A DNA stretch of 64,000 bases from Oceanospirillaceae bacterium (GTDB lineage Bacteria > Pseudomonadota > Gammaproteobacteria > Pseudomonadales > Oceanobacteraceae): NCBI GenBank assembly GCA_002724925.1, contig PBQA01000015.1, forward strand, positions 1 through 64,000, in the 5' to 3' direction. Within the stretch, counting starts at the first letter, position 1, and each line of letters begins with the position of its first letter. Shown one piece after another: positions 1 to 7,804 of this stretch. The notes beneath the pieces are model-generated. The model was not told the origin of the DNA. It worked only from the letters and a program-made list of their open reading frames with translations, and did no database searches. The position numbers and the translations under genes are program-made.

Positions 1-32
1 CCAACTTCGACCATGACCACTCGGATCTGGCA

Positions 33-395
33 CTACCAGGCTTGGTCTGCGAAGGTTGTTGGAGCACTATGAGAAATCCGGGCTAGAATGGCCGCTTCGC
101 CAGTCGCGGTCTGAAGTGCCTGGTCAGCGCGTAACGTTTCGTGATCGTTCAGATCTTCGTATCCGGCGGCTACGCCAAAGACCCGTTGCCGGATCATGGT
201 TTGAAGCTTGTGGCGAACCAGTACCGGATTACGGGCATCGTCCAGCACCGTAGCCAGGCGCTGAGTGAGCTGGTGTTGGTTGTCGACTTCGCGAAGCAAA
301 AGCAGGCCGGCATCGGAGGTGATATGACCACCGGAGAAATCGGCTTCAATTTGACGGCGAGACAGTGGCGAGAAGGTCAGTTTTTCAGGTACCAT
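33..395 (-). pseudogene. IS1380-family transposase, truncated N-terminal fragment
   Basis: The 120-codon frame starts MVPEKLTFSPLSRRQIEADF and contains the GGHITSDAGLLLLREVD stretch typical of the N-terminus of IS1380-family DDE transposases. Full-length members have more than 400 residues, so the catalytic DDE domain is missing. The reading frame crosses the second copy of the terminal repeat at 69-86, so roughly the last 20 codons come from another piece of DNA. The gene cannot encode an active enzyme. Confidence 0.8.
69..86 (-). repeat. Internal copy of the IS1380 terminal repeat
   Basis: ATGAGAAATCCGGGCTAG here is identical to the first 18 bases of the repeat at 479-497 and has the same orientation. 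It marks the breakpoint inside the transposase frame. Confidence 0.85.
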
Positions 396-478
396 TTTGG
401 ATAGCGGCTGTTGGTGCTTGGTGAACGGTGTAAGGTCCTGAAACTATAGCACTTTCAGCCGCTTTCTTTTATCCCCTC

Positions 479-497
479 ATGAGAAATCCGGGCTAGG
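479..497 (-). repeat. IS1380 terminal repeat, transposase-proximal end
   Basis: ATGAGAAATCCGGGCTAGG lies 84 bases upstream of the transposase start and is the expected outer boundary of the element. No target-site duplication can be assigned because the opposite end is not in view. Confidence 0.75.
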
Positions 498-580
498 ACC
501 GCGGCTGACTAACTTCCAACGATACCCGCACACTAGAAAAATTTCTGCAGATTAGACCCAGTGTAACCATTGGGCGACTC

Positions 581-624
581 ATCACACCTTGTGACTGTAT
601 GTCAATACAGTCACAAGGTGTGAT
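581..624. promoter_or_regulatory. Long perfect palindrome with a LexA-like core
   Basis: Two 20-base arms, 581-600 (ATCACACCTTGTGACTGTAT) and 605-624, are perfect inverted copies around the 4-base spacer GTCA. The centre (595-610) reads CTGTATGTCAATACAG, which fits the LexA box pattern CTGT-N8-ACAG and the stricter CTGTAT-N4-ATACAG. It lies 134 bases upstream of the small HTH gene at 759. The arms are longer than a LexA site needs, so a phage-type repressor, a recombination site or a hairpin in RNA are alternatives. There is no T-tract directly after it, which argues against a simple terminator. Confidence 0.6.
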
Positions 625-758
625 AGATCCTATAAAAGCTCGATTTCAATAGATAGCACTCATGCTTGAAATATATTTCTTTAAGGGCTGAAAACAAAAG
701 TATGACTATCGACTAACTATATCGCTAATGTGCTCGTGACTCTTTCGGGAACCAAAAT

Positions 759-983
759 ATGAACAACACCACAGCGGCTATTACTGACCGTGAACTCACC
801 ACCAAAGAGGCAGCTTCCCTACTCGGCCTGTCGCCCAGCACACTGAGAAAATGGCGCTGTACTGGAGAGCGCCCGGAATTACCCTGGTGTAAGCGGTTTC
901 GCAAGGTTTTCTATCTGGAATCCGAGGTCATTCTTTTCAGGGAAAAAAATACTACATCCAATTGCGATGAAACCTACGTCTAG
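759..983 (+). CDS. Small helix-turn-helix protein, AlpA/MerR/excisionase-like
   Basis: This 74-residue protein has a winged-helix motif at about residues 13-55 (LTTKEAASLLGLSPSTLRKW, then a wing ending in FYLESEVILF). That is the layout of the AlpA/excisionase 'HTH_17' group, where the last strand usually reads '..S.V..F/W'. Such proteins act as excision or direction factors for tyrosine recombinases, or as activators of element genes. A second AlpA-like gene and an integrase lie downstream, so a role in the integrative element is inferred. No strong ribosome-binding site is visible upstream of the ATG. Confidence 0.7.
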   Translation: MNNTTAAITDRELTTKEAASLLGLSPSTLRKWRCTGERPELPWCKRFRKVFYLESEVILFREKNTTSNCDETYV

Positions 984-1405
984 CTGTTATTTCAACCATT
1001 CTAGAAGTATCTTGATTTAAGTATGTTGGCGTTTACCGAGCTTGGCCGGGTTCGCTAATCGCTCATTCCCCGTTGGGGAACTGCCGCCCTATCAATCCCT
1101 AACGCTTCAGCCCTCCAGGCTGCAAAATCATCGAAACAGTTTTCCTCACCTTCATCCACCTCTCAGCCAAATATCAACCCAGATGCTCAAGCTACTTTGC
1201 TAAGGGGCCTTGCCCCTCGCGCATTGCAAGTGCAAGGCTCCGCGCTTCCTCACCCGTTCAGATTCCTTCGCGTTGCTCAGTCACTTAGCTGCGGCTTCCG
1301 GTGAGCCACTGGCCATTTGCTACCCCCACGCTTCGCCAGCGGTGCAGGAGCGCAGACGGGTGCTGCGCTCGTTAAGCACAATTCACGAACTCAAGGGTAA
1401 CCATT
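984..1405. other. Intergenic region with GC-rich hairpins, no supported gene
   Basis: This stretch holds no convincing gene. It has a hairpin at 1203-1217 (AGGGGC-CTT-GCCCCT), then GCAAGTGCAAGGC-type repeats, and runs GC-rich up to the ribosome-binding site AAGGGT before the ATG at 1406. A 71-codon frame at 1210-1425 overlaps the real gene start and looks like translated structure. The region may be a leader or a transfer/replication-related site, but nothing specific can be assigned. Confidence 0.5.
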
Positions 1406-1828
1406 ATGAGAAAGACCATTTATGAAACTAACTATGACCGGCTGATTAAACTGGGTGTTATTACTAATGAGAGGGCTGTACCCAATCAATGTCGCCGCAG
1501 TCAGGTGGCGGGGTTAATGGATTGGGTGGTGGAGCGTTTACCCCATCTGGACGGTGTTTCAGGCAATGATGAGGGTATTGCGGTGTCACTGGCGCATTAC
1601 TTTGAGCAGAACGGCGATCTATGCAAAGATCCGGAGATGGTTGTACTTATCTACCCATCTCAACGAATGGCAGAAGCCTTTACCTTTGAAATGTCGATAC
1701 CGCCTATCTATCAGCAAGTCTTTCCAGAGCCTGGCAAGTTCCACCCTCAACAGCGTAAAGAGCTTAATTCGTTTCTTCGGCAATGGCTGAATAACCTGAT
1801 TGCACAGCAGCATTCCCTATCAGAATAA
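1406..1828 (+). CDS. Conserved hypothetical protein of integrative elements
   Basis: The 140-residue soluble protein begins MRKTIYETNYDRLIKLGVI and has a mid-protein segment SLAHYFEQNGDLCKDPEMVV and a late segment PEPGKFHPQQRKELNSFLRQWL. The wording resembles small proteins carried by integrative elements (DUF6908-like or DUF1249-like), but this is from memory and tentative. A good ribosome-binding site (AAGGGTAACC) precedes the ATG. It has no signal peptide or membrane segment and no recognisable catalytic motif. It lies between two HTH genes on the same strand, upstream of the integrase. Function unknown. Confidence 0.65.
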   Translation: MRKTIYETNYDRLIKLGVITNERAVPNQCRRSQVAGLMDWVVERLPHLDGVSGNDEGIAVSLAHYFEQNGDLCKDPEMVVLIYPSQRMAEAFTFEMSIPPIYQQVFPEPGKFHPQQRKELNSFLRQWLNNLIAQQHSLSE

Positions 1829-1926
1829 TTTTTTATCGCATTGAAAGATTTGCAACGGAAAGTCGATACATGAATTGTTAGTGTTCTCGCTCGACATCCG
1901 TAAATTGAGTAGATGGAATAATAGCC

Positions 1927-2205
1927 GTGGGTAACACCAGAGAAACCAAGCATCGGGATAATGGAAGCACCTTGAATTCAGGAAAGACGCTGATCAACCG
2001 CAGAACATTATTAACGATGATTCCGCTCTCAGATCGCACCATCTACAATCTGGAAAAACGCGGCGAATTCCCTCGCCGCATCGTATTAACAAGCCGCAAT
2101 GTCGCATGGGATTTAGCGGAAGTAGAAAATTGGATTGAAGAGCGTAAACAATCAGACGCTAAAGCCATCAGGCCTGGTATGCCTCTACTTCTCGGTTCTC
2201 GCTAG
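1927..2205 (+). CDS. AlpA-family transcriptional regulator
   Basis: The 92-residue protein starts at a GTG. Its core (about residues 24-70) reads LINRRTLLTMIPLSDRTIYN, then LEKRGEFPRRIVLTSRNVAW and LAEVENWIEER, a textbook AlpA/phage-regulatory helix-turn-helix with the closing W-x-x-x-E-V-x-x-W signature. AlpA proteins control prophage and genomic-island integrase genes or act as excisionases. Its 3' end overlaps the convergent integrase gene by 38 bases, so transcription of one crosses the other. Confidence 0.85.
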   Translation: MGNTRETKHRDNGSTLNSGKTLINRRTLLTMIPLSDRTIYNLEKRGEFPRRIVLTSRNVAWDLAEVENWIEERKQSDAKAIRPGMPLLLGSR

Positions 2206-3385
2206 TCCATTCATCAATCATATTCGCCCAGTCCTGTAACATTTCTGTTCGCTGTTCTCGGTATTCCGCTTTATTGTAAATTGCCCTAACTCCCTTCTGT
2301 TCATGGGCAAGACTTTTCTCTATCCAATCCGTGTTGTAACCAGCCTCATGCAGCAGCGTACTGGCTGTCCTGCGCAAATCATGAGGACCGAATTTAGCAA
2401 GCGACTTTCCATCTTTCTGAGCAGCTTTGTAAGTATATGTGAGCACCCTATTTAGCGTGGCATTGCTCATAGGTGTATCCGAATCATACCGCGAGGGAAG
2501 CACATACTTTGAACCAGCAGCAAATGTTTTCAATGCAATAAAGATATCCATTGCTTGTTGAGATAAAAAAACTAAATGAGGCTTACGTCTTTTCATGCGT
2601 TCTTTCGGAATAGTCCAAAGCGCTTCGCTAAAATTAATTTCATCCCAGGTTGCATTGGATAACTCTGACTTTCTCACTAGAGTGAGCAACAATAGTTTAA
2701 TCGCCGCGCGGTATTGAGGTGATGTCCCTATTCGATTCATGTACTTGTACATCAGATCAATTTCAAACGGTGTTAATGCTCTTTCACGCGGTACAAATTT
2801 AGCTATAGTGGTTGGACGTACCATTTCAGCCGGATTCTCTACATTCTGTCCTCGCTCAATCGCCCAACGATAGACGTTTAAAACGACTTCGCGCGCATGA
2901 ACAGCGGTTGCTGGAGCACCCCGCTCAACTATTGCGTCAGTCAAAGAGCGTAGATCTTCATGGGTAATCTCAACCAACTTCTGATTTCCAAAAACCTTCT
3001 TCAATTCTCGGTGATAGACAGACTTGCGCATATCGCGGGTTGAATCCGCCATCTGATACCCACGCAGCCATTTATCTGCCCAAGCACCAAATGTTTCGGC
3101 ACCTTTCACCCGCGCCCTATCGCGTGCCTTTTCTCTCGCAGGAGACTTACCAGAAGCAATCATTTTCTTTGATTCGTTAAGACGCTCTCTAGCCTCTGCC
3201 AAGCTAATACCACCCACGCCATAGCGCCCAAAAGTCAGCGTTTCTTGGCGACCATTTAATGAGTAGTTGTATCTGAATGAGACTGTACCAGTCTTGGATA
3301 CAGCGACGTAAAGCCCATCGCGGTCAACAACTTTGTACATTTTGTCTCTGGGTTTCAGGTTTCGAAGCTTGGTATCAGTCAACAT
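2168..3385 (-). CDS. Tyrosine recombinase/integrase, P4-type with DUF4102 arm-binding domain
   Basis: This 405-residue protein has the layout of island integrases. An N-terminal arm-binding domain (MLTDTKLRNLKPRDKMYKVVDRDGLYVAV..., about 1-85) is followed by a SAM-like core-binding domain (about 100-190) and a C-terminal catalytic domain. Catalytic residues are visible: R in LVRKSEL, the HDLRR box (H-x-x-R), the second H in SLAHEQ and the tyrosine in AIYNKAEY. Length is normal and the gene looks intact. It reads away from guaA, whose 3' end is about 300 bases upstream. This fits an element inserted at the guaA end, with the integrase at the junction. Confidence 0.92.
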   Translation of the reverse strand: MLTDTKLRNLKPRDKMYKVVDRDGLYVAVSKTGTVSFRYNYSLNGRQETLTFGRYGVGGISLAEARERLNESKKMIASGKSPAREKARDRARVKGAETFGAWADKWLRGYQMADSTRDMRKSVYHRELKKVFGNQKLVEITHEDLRSLTDAIVERGAPATAVHAREVVLNVYRWAIERGQNVENPAEMVRPTTIAKFVPRERALTPFEIDLMYKYMNRIGTSPQYRAAIKLLLLTLVRKSELSNATWDEINFSEALWTIPKERMKRRKPHLVFLSQQAMDIFIALKTFAAGSKYVLPSRYDSDTPMSNATLNRVLTYTYKAAQKDGKSLAKFGPHDLRRTASTLLHEAGYNTDWIEKSLAHEQKGVRAIYNKAEYREQRTEMLQDWANMIDEWTSENREVEAYQA

Positions 3386-3411
3386 AAAGGTACCCTCTCA
3401 AAACGCCCCAA

Positions 3412-3553
3412 ATACCATGATAAAAACTAGCGATTTTTAGGGTGTTTTTCTTTTAGATAACAAAGAGTTAACGAAATCCAATACCATGAAGACCTTAAAA
3501 ATCACTGCATGGTATTGTCTTTGGTCATCAACATTGAAAAAGACGATACCATG
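3412..3553. repeat. Repeated ATACCATG sites between integrase and guaA, possible recombinase arm sites
   Basis: ATACCATG occurs in direct orientation at 3412-3419, 3481-3488 and 3546-3553 and inverted (CATGGTAT) at 3508-3515. Spacing of the direct copies is 69 and 65 bases. Short spaced repeats just upstream of an integrase start are what integrase arm-type or excisionase sites look like. The role is inferred, and autoregulation of the integrase promoter is an alternative. Confidence 0.5.
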
Positions 3554-3616
3554 GAAAATCCCATGAAAAAAGTTTGCTTGGCGGTGCTAGAAGGTGCTTG
3601 AAATCACCATGCCTAG

Positions 3617-3646
3617 AAAGAAAAAACCCATTGCAAACAATGGGTT
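3617..3646 (-). terminator. Intrinsic terminator of guaBA
   Basis: The stem AACCCATTG (3625-3633) and CAATGGGTT (3638-3646) is perfect, with a CAAA loop. On the minus strand it is followed by a run of T (3617-3626). It lies 48 bases after the guaA stop, so the element boundary should be at or beyond it, or within the guaA 3' end. Confidence 0.85.
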
Positions 3647-3693
3647 ATAGTAGGTTTACTGCTTGTAGGTGCCTGGTGTTGCCAGACGTCGAA

Positions 3694-5271
3694 TCATTCC
3701 CACTCAATGGTCGCTGGCGGCTTAGACGACACATCGTAAGCTACGCGGGAGATATGCTCGATCTCGTTAATGATACGGTTCGAGACTTTCTCCAGCAGTT
3801 CGTATGGCAGATGCGCCCAACGAGCGGTCATAAAGTCGATGGTTTCTACCGCACGCAGTGAAACTACCCACTCGTAACGACGCTGGTCACCTACGACACC
3901 CACCGATTTAACCGGCAGGAAGACTACGAATGCCTGAGAGGTTTTGTGGTACCAGTCGAAGTTGTGCAGTTCTTCGATGAAGATGGCATCCGCTTCACGC
4001 AGTACGTCAGCGTATTCTTTCTTCACTTCACCGAGGATACGCACGCCCAGACCCGGACCCGGGAATGGATGACGGTAAACCATGTCGTAAGGCAGGCCCA
4101 GTTCCAGACCGATCTTACGTACTTCGTCTTTAAACAGTTCACGCAGTGGTTCCACCAGATCCATCTTCATGTCTTCTGGCAGGCCGCCCACGTTGTGGTG
4201 TGACTTGATCACGTGTGCTTTACCGGTTTTCGCGGCAGCAGATTCAATCACATCTGGGTAGATGGTGCCCTGCGCCAGGAAAGGAACGTCTTTCAGCTTG
4301 CCGGCTTCTTCATCGAACACTTCGATAAAGGTGTTACCAATGATCTTACGCTTCTGCTCTGGGTCAGAAACACCAGCCAGCTTGCCGAGGAACAGGTCTT
4401 CAGCATCGGCACGGATCACTTTGACGCCCATGTTCTTGGCGAACATGTCCATCACCATATCGCCTTCGTTCTTACGCAGCAGACCATTGTCAACGAAAAC
4501 ACAGGTCAACTGATCGCCGATGGCTTTGTGCAGCAGCGCCGCCACAACCGATGAATCAACACCGCCCGACAGGCCCAGCAGAACTTTCTGGTTACCGACC
4601 TGCTCACGCACGCGTTCGATCTGATCTTCGATAATTTTTGCTGGCGTCCAGAGTGCTTCACAGCCACAGATATCCATGACGAAGTGTTCAAGCAAACGCT
4701 TACCCTGCAGGGTGTGCGTCACTTCTGGGTGAAACTGTACGCCGAAGAAACTTTTCTCAGCATGGAACATACCGGCAATCGGGCAGCTCGGCGTGGTTGC
4801 CATCAGCTCAAAGCCTTCAGGCATGGTGGCAACTTTATCGCCGTGACTCATCCATACATCGAGCAGGCTTTTGCCATCTTCACTGACATGATCTTTGATA
4901 TCTTTTAACAGAGCGTTGTTCGTCTCAACCTGAATCTGGGCATAACCAAACTCACGGATGTTCGAGCCCTGCACACTGCCACCCAACTGCTCAGCCATAG
5001 TCTGCATGCCATAGCAGATACCGAGAACAGGTAAACCAAGCTCGAACACCACCTGAGGGGCACGCGGAGAGCCTGCTTCTGTCACAGACTCAGGGCCACC
5101 AGCGAGAATAATACCGGACGGGTTGTACTCGCGGATTTCCGCTTCGTCCATGTCCCAGGCGCGGATTTCAGAGAACACACCGATTTCACGCACACGACGA
5201 GCGATCAGCTGAGTGTACTGTGAACCAAAATCCAGAATCAGAATACGTTGAGCGTGGATGTCTTGTGACAT
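3694..5271 (-). CDS. guaA: GMP synthase (glutamine-hydrolysing)
   Basis: It converts XMP to GMP using ATP and glutamine, the last step of guanine nucleotide synthesis. At 525 residues it matches the family. The N-terminal class I glutamine amidotransferase domain (about 1-200) shows the nucleophile in GICYGMQ and the histidine in FHPEVTHT. The ATP pyrophosphatase domain follows with the P-loop [13 protein letters not shown], and the C-terminal dimerisation domain ends KPPATIEWE, the usual conserved end. It is the second gene of a guaB-guaA operon, 79 bases after guaB with a hairpin in the gap. An integrative element lies beyond its 3' end and the reading frame is intact. Confidence 0.98.
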   Translation of the reverse strand: MSQDIHAQRILILDFGSQYTQLIARRVREIGVFSEIRAWDMDEAEIREYNPSGIILAGGPESVTEAGSPRAPQVVFELGLPVLGICYGMQTMAEQLGGSVQGSNIREFGYAQIQVETNNALLKDIKDHVSEDGKSLLDVWMSHGDKVATMPEGFELMATTPSCPIAGMFHAEKSFFGVQFHPEVTHTLQGKRLLEHFVMDICGCEALWTPAKIIEDQIERVREQVGNQKVLLGLSGGVDSSVVAALLHKAIGDQLTCVFVDNGLLRKNEGDMVMDMFAKNMGVKVIRADAEDLFLGKLAGVSDPEQKRKIIGNTFIEVFDEEAGKLKDVPFLAQGTIYPDVIESAAAKTGKAHVIKSHHNVGGLPEDMKMDLVEPLRELFKDEVRKIGLELGLPYDMVYRHPFPGPGLGVRILGEVKKEYADVLREADAIFIEELHNFDWYHKTSQAFVVFLPVKSVGVVGDQRRYEWVVSLRAVETIDFMTARWAHLPYELLEKVSNRIINEIEHISRVAYDVSSKPPATIEWE

Positions 5272-5294
5272 TGGGCTTTCCAGAAAAAAGATTT

Positions 5295-5328
5295 AAAAAC
5301 AAAAGCGGGGATGACTTTCATCATCCCC
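5295..5328 (-). terminator. Hairpin between guaB and guaA, terminator or attenuator
   Basis: The perfect stem GGGGATGA (5307-5314) and TCATCCCC (5321-5328) is followed on the minus strand by a T-rich tract (CTTTTGTTTTTAAA). It lies inside the guaBA operon, so partial termination or mRNA end protection would lower guaA relative to guaB. No separate guaA promoter was recognised. Confidence 0.7.
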
Positions 5329-5350
5329 ACATCTTAGCAATTGCCAGCGA

Positions 5351-6835
5351 TCAGCCTAAGCGATAGTTGGGCGCTTCTTTGGTGATCTGAACGTCGTGAA
5401 CATGCGATTCAGACATGCCCGCCGATGTAATACGCACAAACTCAGGTTTGGTACGCATTTCGTCGATCGTCGCGCAACCGGTGTAGCCCATGGAAGCACG
5501 GACACCACCCATCAGCTGGTGAACAATGTTCGTTAGCGGGCCTTTCACGGCAATACGACCTTCGATGCCTTCCGGAACCAGCTTATCAACACCGGCTTTT
5601 TTGTCCTGGAAGTAACGGTCAGACGAGCCCTGGCTTTGGCCCATAGCGCCGAGAGAACCCATGCCACGGTATGCCTTGTACGCACGTCCCTGGAACAATT
5701 CAACTTCACCCGGAGACTCGTCAGTACCTGCCAGCATGGAGCCAACCATCACAACACTTGCGCCAGCAACGATGGCTTTCGAGATATCACCCGAGAAACG
5801 GATACCACCGTCAGCGATCACAGGCACATCGTATTTCTTCATAGCCTCAGCCACGTTAGCTACCGCTGAAATCTGAGGAACACCGACACCAGCAACGATA
5901 CGTGTAGTACAGATAGAGCCTGGGCCAATACCCACTTTCACGCCATCGGCCCCGGCTTCGGCAAGAGCAATCGCAGCTTCAGCCGTCGCGATATTGCCAC
6001 CGATCACCTGAACCTCAGGGAAGTTTTCTTTCACCCAGCGCACACGATCAATAACCCCGGTGCCGCTTGGGTTCGATGTATGACCGTGTGCTGTATCAAC
6101 AACAATCACGTCAACACCCGCTTTTACCAGAGCTTCGACACGCTCTTCGGTGCCTGCGCCAGTACCGACTGCAGCACCAACACGCAGACGACCCTGATCA
6201 TCTTTTGCAGCACTTGGAAAAGCTTTCGCCTTCTCGATGTCTTTCACGGTCATCATGCCAACGAGCTGTTCGTTGTCATCAAGAACCAGAATTTTCTCAA
6301 TGCGGTGAACGTGCAGCAGATCCTGAACGTCCTGAGGGCTGGTGCCTTCTTTCACGGTGACCAGTTGCTCTTTTGGTGTCATCACCGACGCCACCGTAGC
6401 ATCCAGATTTTTCTCAAAACGAACATCACGGCTAGTGACAATCCCCACCAGCTCTTCGCCATCAACCACAGGCATACCAGAGATGCTGTGCTGTTGAGTC
6501 AGTTCGAGAATTTCGCGGATGGTGCTCGTACTCGGCACAGTGATCGGATCTTTGACCACACCGCTTTCGTATTTCTTGACCTTACGAACCTCAGCAGCCT
6601 GTTCCTCGATGGTCAGGTTTTTATGGACGATACCTAAGCCACCTTCCTGAGCAATTGCAATTGCCAGGCGCGCTTCAGTGACCGTATCCATCGCGGCAGA
6701 AATAAGGGGAACGTTCAGCTCAATGCCTTTGGTCAGGCGGGTTTTCAGACTGACCTGATTGGGCAGTACCTCGGAATAACCGGGAACTAACAGCACATCA
6801 TCAAAAGTGAGTGCGTCCTGAGCAATTCGCAACAT
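5351..6835 (-). CDS. guaB: IMP dehydrogenase
   Basis: It oxidises IMP to XMP with NAD+, the committed step to guanine nucleotides. The start [21 protein letters not shown] at 6835 is preferred over the in-frame ATG at 6877, because that codon lies in the -10 box of the promoter. A GGAAGG ribosome-binding site also precedes 6835. This gives 494 residues, normal for the family. The barrel is interrupted by two CBS domains (about 95-205), and the catalytic loop [20 protein letters not shown] carries the active-site cysteine. The flap region [13 protein letters not shown] is present near the C-terminus. It is the first gene of the guaBA operon. Confidence 0.98.
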   Translation of the reverse strand: MLRIAQDALTFDDVLLVPGYSEVLPNQVSLKTRLTKGIELNVPLISAAMDTVTEARLAIAIAQEGGLGIVHKNLTIEEQAAEVRKVKKYESGVVKDPITVPSTSTIREILELTQQHSISGMPVVDGEELVGIVTSRDVRFEKNLDATVASVMTPKEQLVTVKEGTSPQDVQDLLHVHRIEKILVLDDNEQLVGMMTVKDIEKAKAFPSAAKDDQGRLRVGAAVGTGAGTEERVEALVKAGVDVIVVDTAHGHTSNPSGTGVIDRVRWVKENFPEVQVIGGNIATAEAAIALAEAGADGVKVGIGPGSICTTRIVAGVGVPQISAVANVAEAMKKYDVPVIADGGIRFSGDISKAIVAGASVVMVGSMLAGTDESPGEVELFQGRAYKAYRGMGSLGAMGQSQGSSDRYFQDKKAGVDKLVPEGIEGRIAVKGPLTNIVHQLMGGVRASMGYTGCATIDEMRTKPEFVRITSAGMSESHVHDVQITKEAPNYRLG

Positions 6836-6875
6836 AGAAGAGCCTTCCAGAATGAGGTTGAAGGAAAGGCGGGGC

Positions 6876-6904
6876 ATTATACCGGAAGGTCATTCGTCGG
6901 TAAA
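6876..6904 (-). promoter_or_regulatory. Sigma-70 promoter of guaBA
   Basis: On the minus strand TTTACC (6899-6904) and a perfect TATAAT (6876-6881) are separated by 17 bases. The start codon of guaB is about 40 bases below the -10 box. The promoter overlaps the last codons of the upstream hydrolase gene. Confidence 0.75.
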
Positions 6905-7804
6905 TCCCGCGACGCTTTCTGTTTTAACTGTATCCGCTTCGACCTGCGGACACTCTCCCCTGACCAGAAAATCCGCCACCTGTTCCCGAAACTTGCTGTA
7001 TCGAAAACTAGCGATATGCGGCCCCTGCGAAGCAATAAAACACCGTTTATCTGCAGGCAAGGCTTCGAAAAGAACCTCTCCTTCAGACAGGGGAACGATC
7101 GGGTCCATAGGACTATGCAGCTGCATGACCGGAATATGGATATTGGGAGCGCGGTCCTTCGGGTCCCAGTCTGATGGGATCAAGTAAACAAGGGGTGAGA
7201 CAATGGTACCGACGACGGTACGCTGCAACATCTCTCTGGCCACACTGCGAAATCCAGCAAACGGCGCTTCGAGTATGAGTTGAGAAACGTCATAGTCGCG
7301 ACCATAGTCTGCAACGAAATTGACCGCGAGCGCTGCGCCCATTGATTGGCCAAGAACAACCAGAGAGTGATCCGGGTAAGCACCCCGCAGCCAGCTTGCG
7401 CCAGCTTTTGCATCCATAAGTACATCCGGCAATATCGGCCGTCCCTGCGATGCGCCAAACCCGCGATAATCAAGAGCGAGGACAGTGTACCCCTCCTCTA
7501 CCAACCAGAAGACACTGCGCGAATGCGTCGAGATATTCTCAGCATTCCCATGCAAGTAGAGAATAACCTTAGTTTTCTCAGTCGCTGGGGCAGGCTTGAG
7601 TAACCAGGCATGAAGTTCTGTGCCGTCATCCGCAGTCAGCCAGACATCTTCATAATCGATATCAAAACGGTCCGGCGTCTGTAACCAGACTTCTTGCGGG
7701 TGAAAATACAGGGTCGTCAGCGAGGCGCAACCGCTTAACGTTGCAGCCACCGCAAGCATCAAGGAAATCCGAACCAGCCTGAACGCTTCAGAAATACCAG
7801 GCAT
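6890..7804 (-). CDS. Lipoprotein alpha/beta hydrolase, Bem46/ABHD13-like
   Basis: This 304-residue protein has a lipobox-type signal (LMLAVAATLSGCASL; Cys about residue 26), so it should be a membrane-anchored lipoprotein. The hydrolase fold shows the oxyanion HG of LYLHGNAENIS, the nucleophile elbow GQSMGAAL, an acid in SPMDPIVP and the histidine in SQGPHIASF. This pattern matches the Bem46/YfhR-like serine hydrolases. Its substrate is unknown. The start overlaps the DUF4105 gene by 17 bases, indicating one operon and perhaps a joint role in the cell envelope. Confidence 0.85.
   Translation of the reverse strand: MPGISEAFRLVRISLMLAVAATLSGCASLTTLYFHPQEVWLQTPDRFDIDYEDVWLTADDGTELHAWLLKPAPATEKTKVILYLHGNAENISTHSRSVFWLVEEGYTVLALDYRGFGASQGRPILPDVLMDAKAGASWLRGAYPDHSLVVLGQSMGAALAVNFVADYGRDYDVSQLILEAPFAGFRSVAREMLQRTVVGTIVSPLVYLIPSDWDPKDRAPNIHIPVMQLHSPMDPIVPLSEGEVLFEALPADKRCFIASQGPHIASFRYSKFREQVADFLVRGECPQVEADTVKTESVAGFTDE

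Larger units (their letters stand above)
1..497 (-). mobile_element. Remnant of an IS1380-family insertion sequence
   Basis: Only the 5' part of the element survives. Its outer end is the 19-base terminal repeat ATGAGAAATCCGGGCTAGG at 479-497; read on the minus strand this begins CCTAGCCCGG, as IS1380-family ends do. The transposase starts at 395. An 18-base copy of the same end lies at 69-86 in the same orientation and cuts the transposase after about 105 codons. So 1-86 is probably the end of a second element copy that continues left of the window, or the product of an internal deletion. The other terminus of the first copy is not visible. Confidence 0.75.
1..3650. mobile_element. Integrative element next to the guaA 3' end, partial
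   Basis: An IS remnant, two small HTH regulators, a conserved element-type gene and a P4-type integrase sit between the window edge and the 3' end of guaA. The guaA 3' end is an established insertion target of genomic islands. No second copy of the guaA 3' end could be found by eye in 1-3650, so the far attachment site is presumably left of the window. The precise right boundary (about 3560-3730) is uncertain. Confidence 0.65.

Noticed and set aside
1210-1425. 71-codon frame on the plus strand just before the gene at 1406
   Set aside because: It has no ribosome-binding site, reads through GC-rich hairpin sequence and overlaps the start of the better-supported gene.
4213-4554. 113-codon frame opposite guaA and similar frames opposite guaB, gdhB and others
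   Set aside because: Each lies wholly inside a highly conserved gene on the other strand, with no homology or ribosome-binding site.
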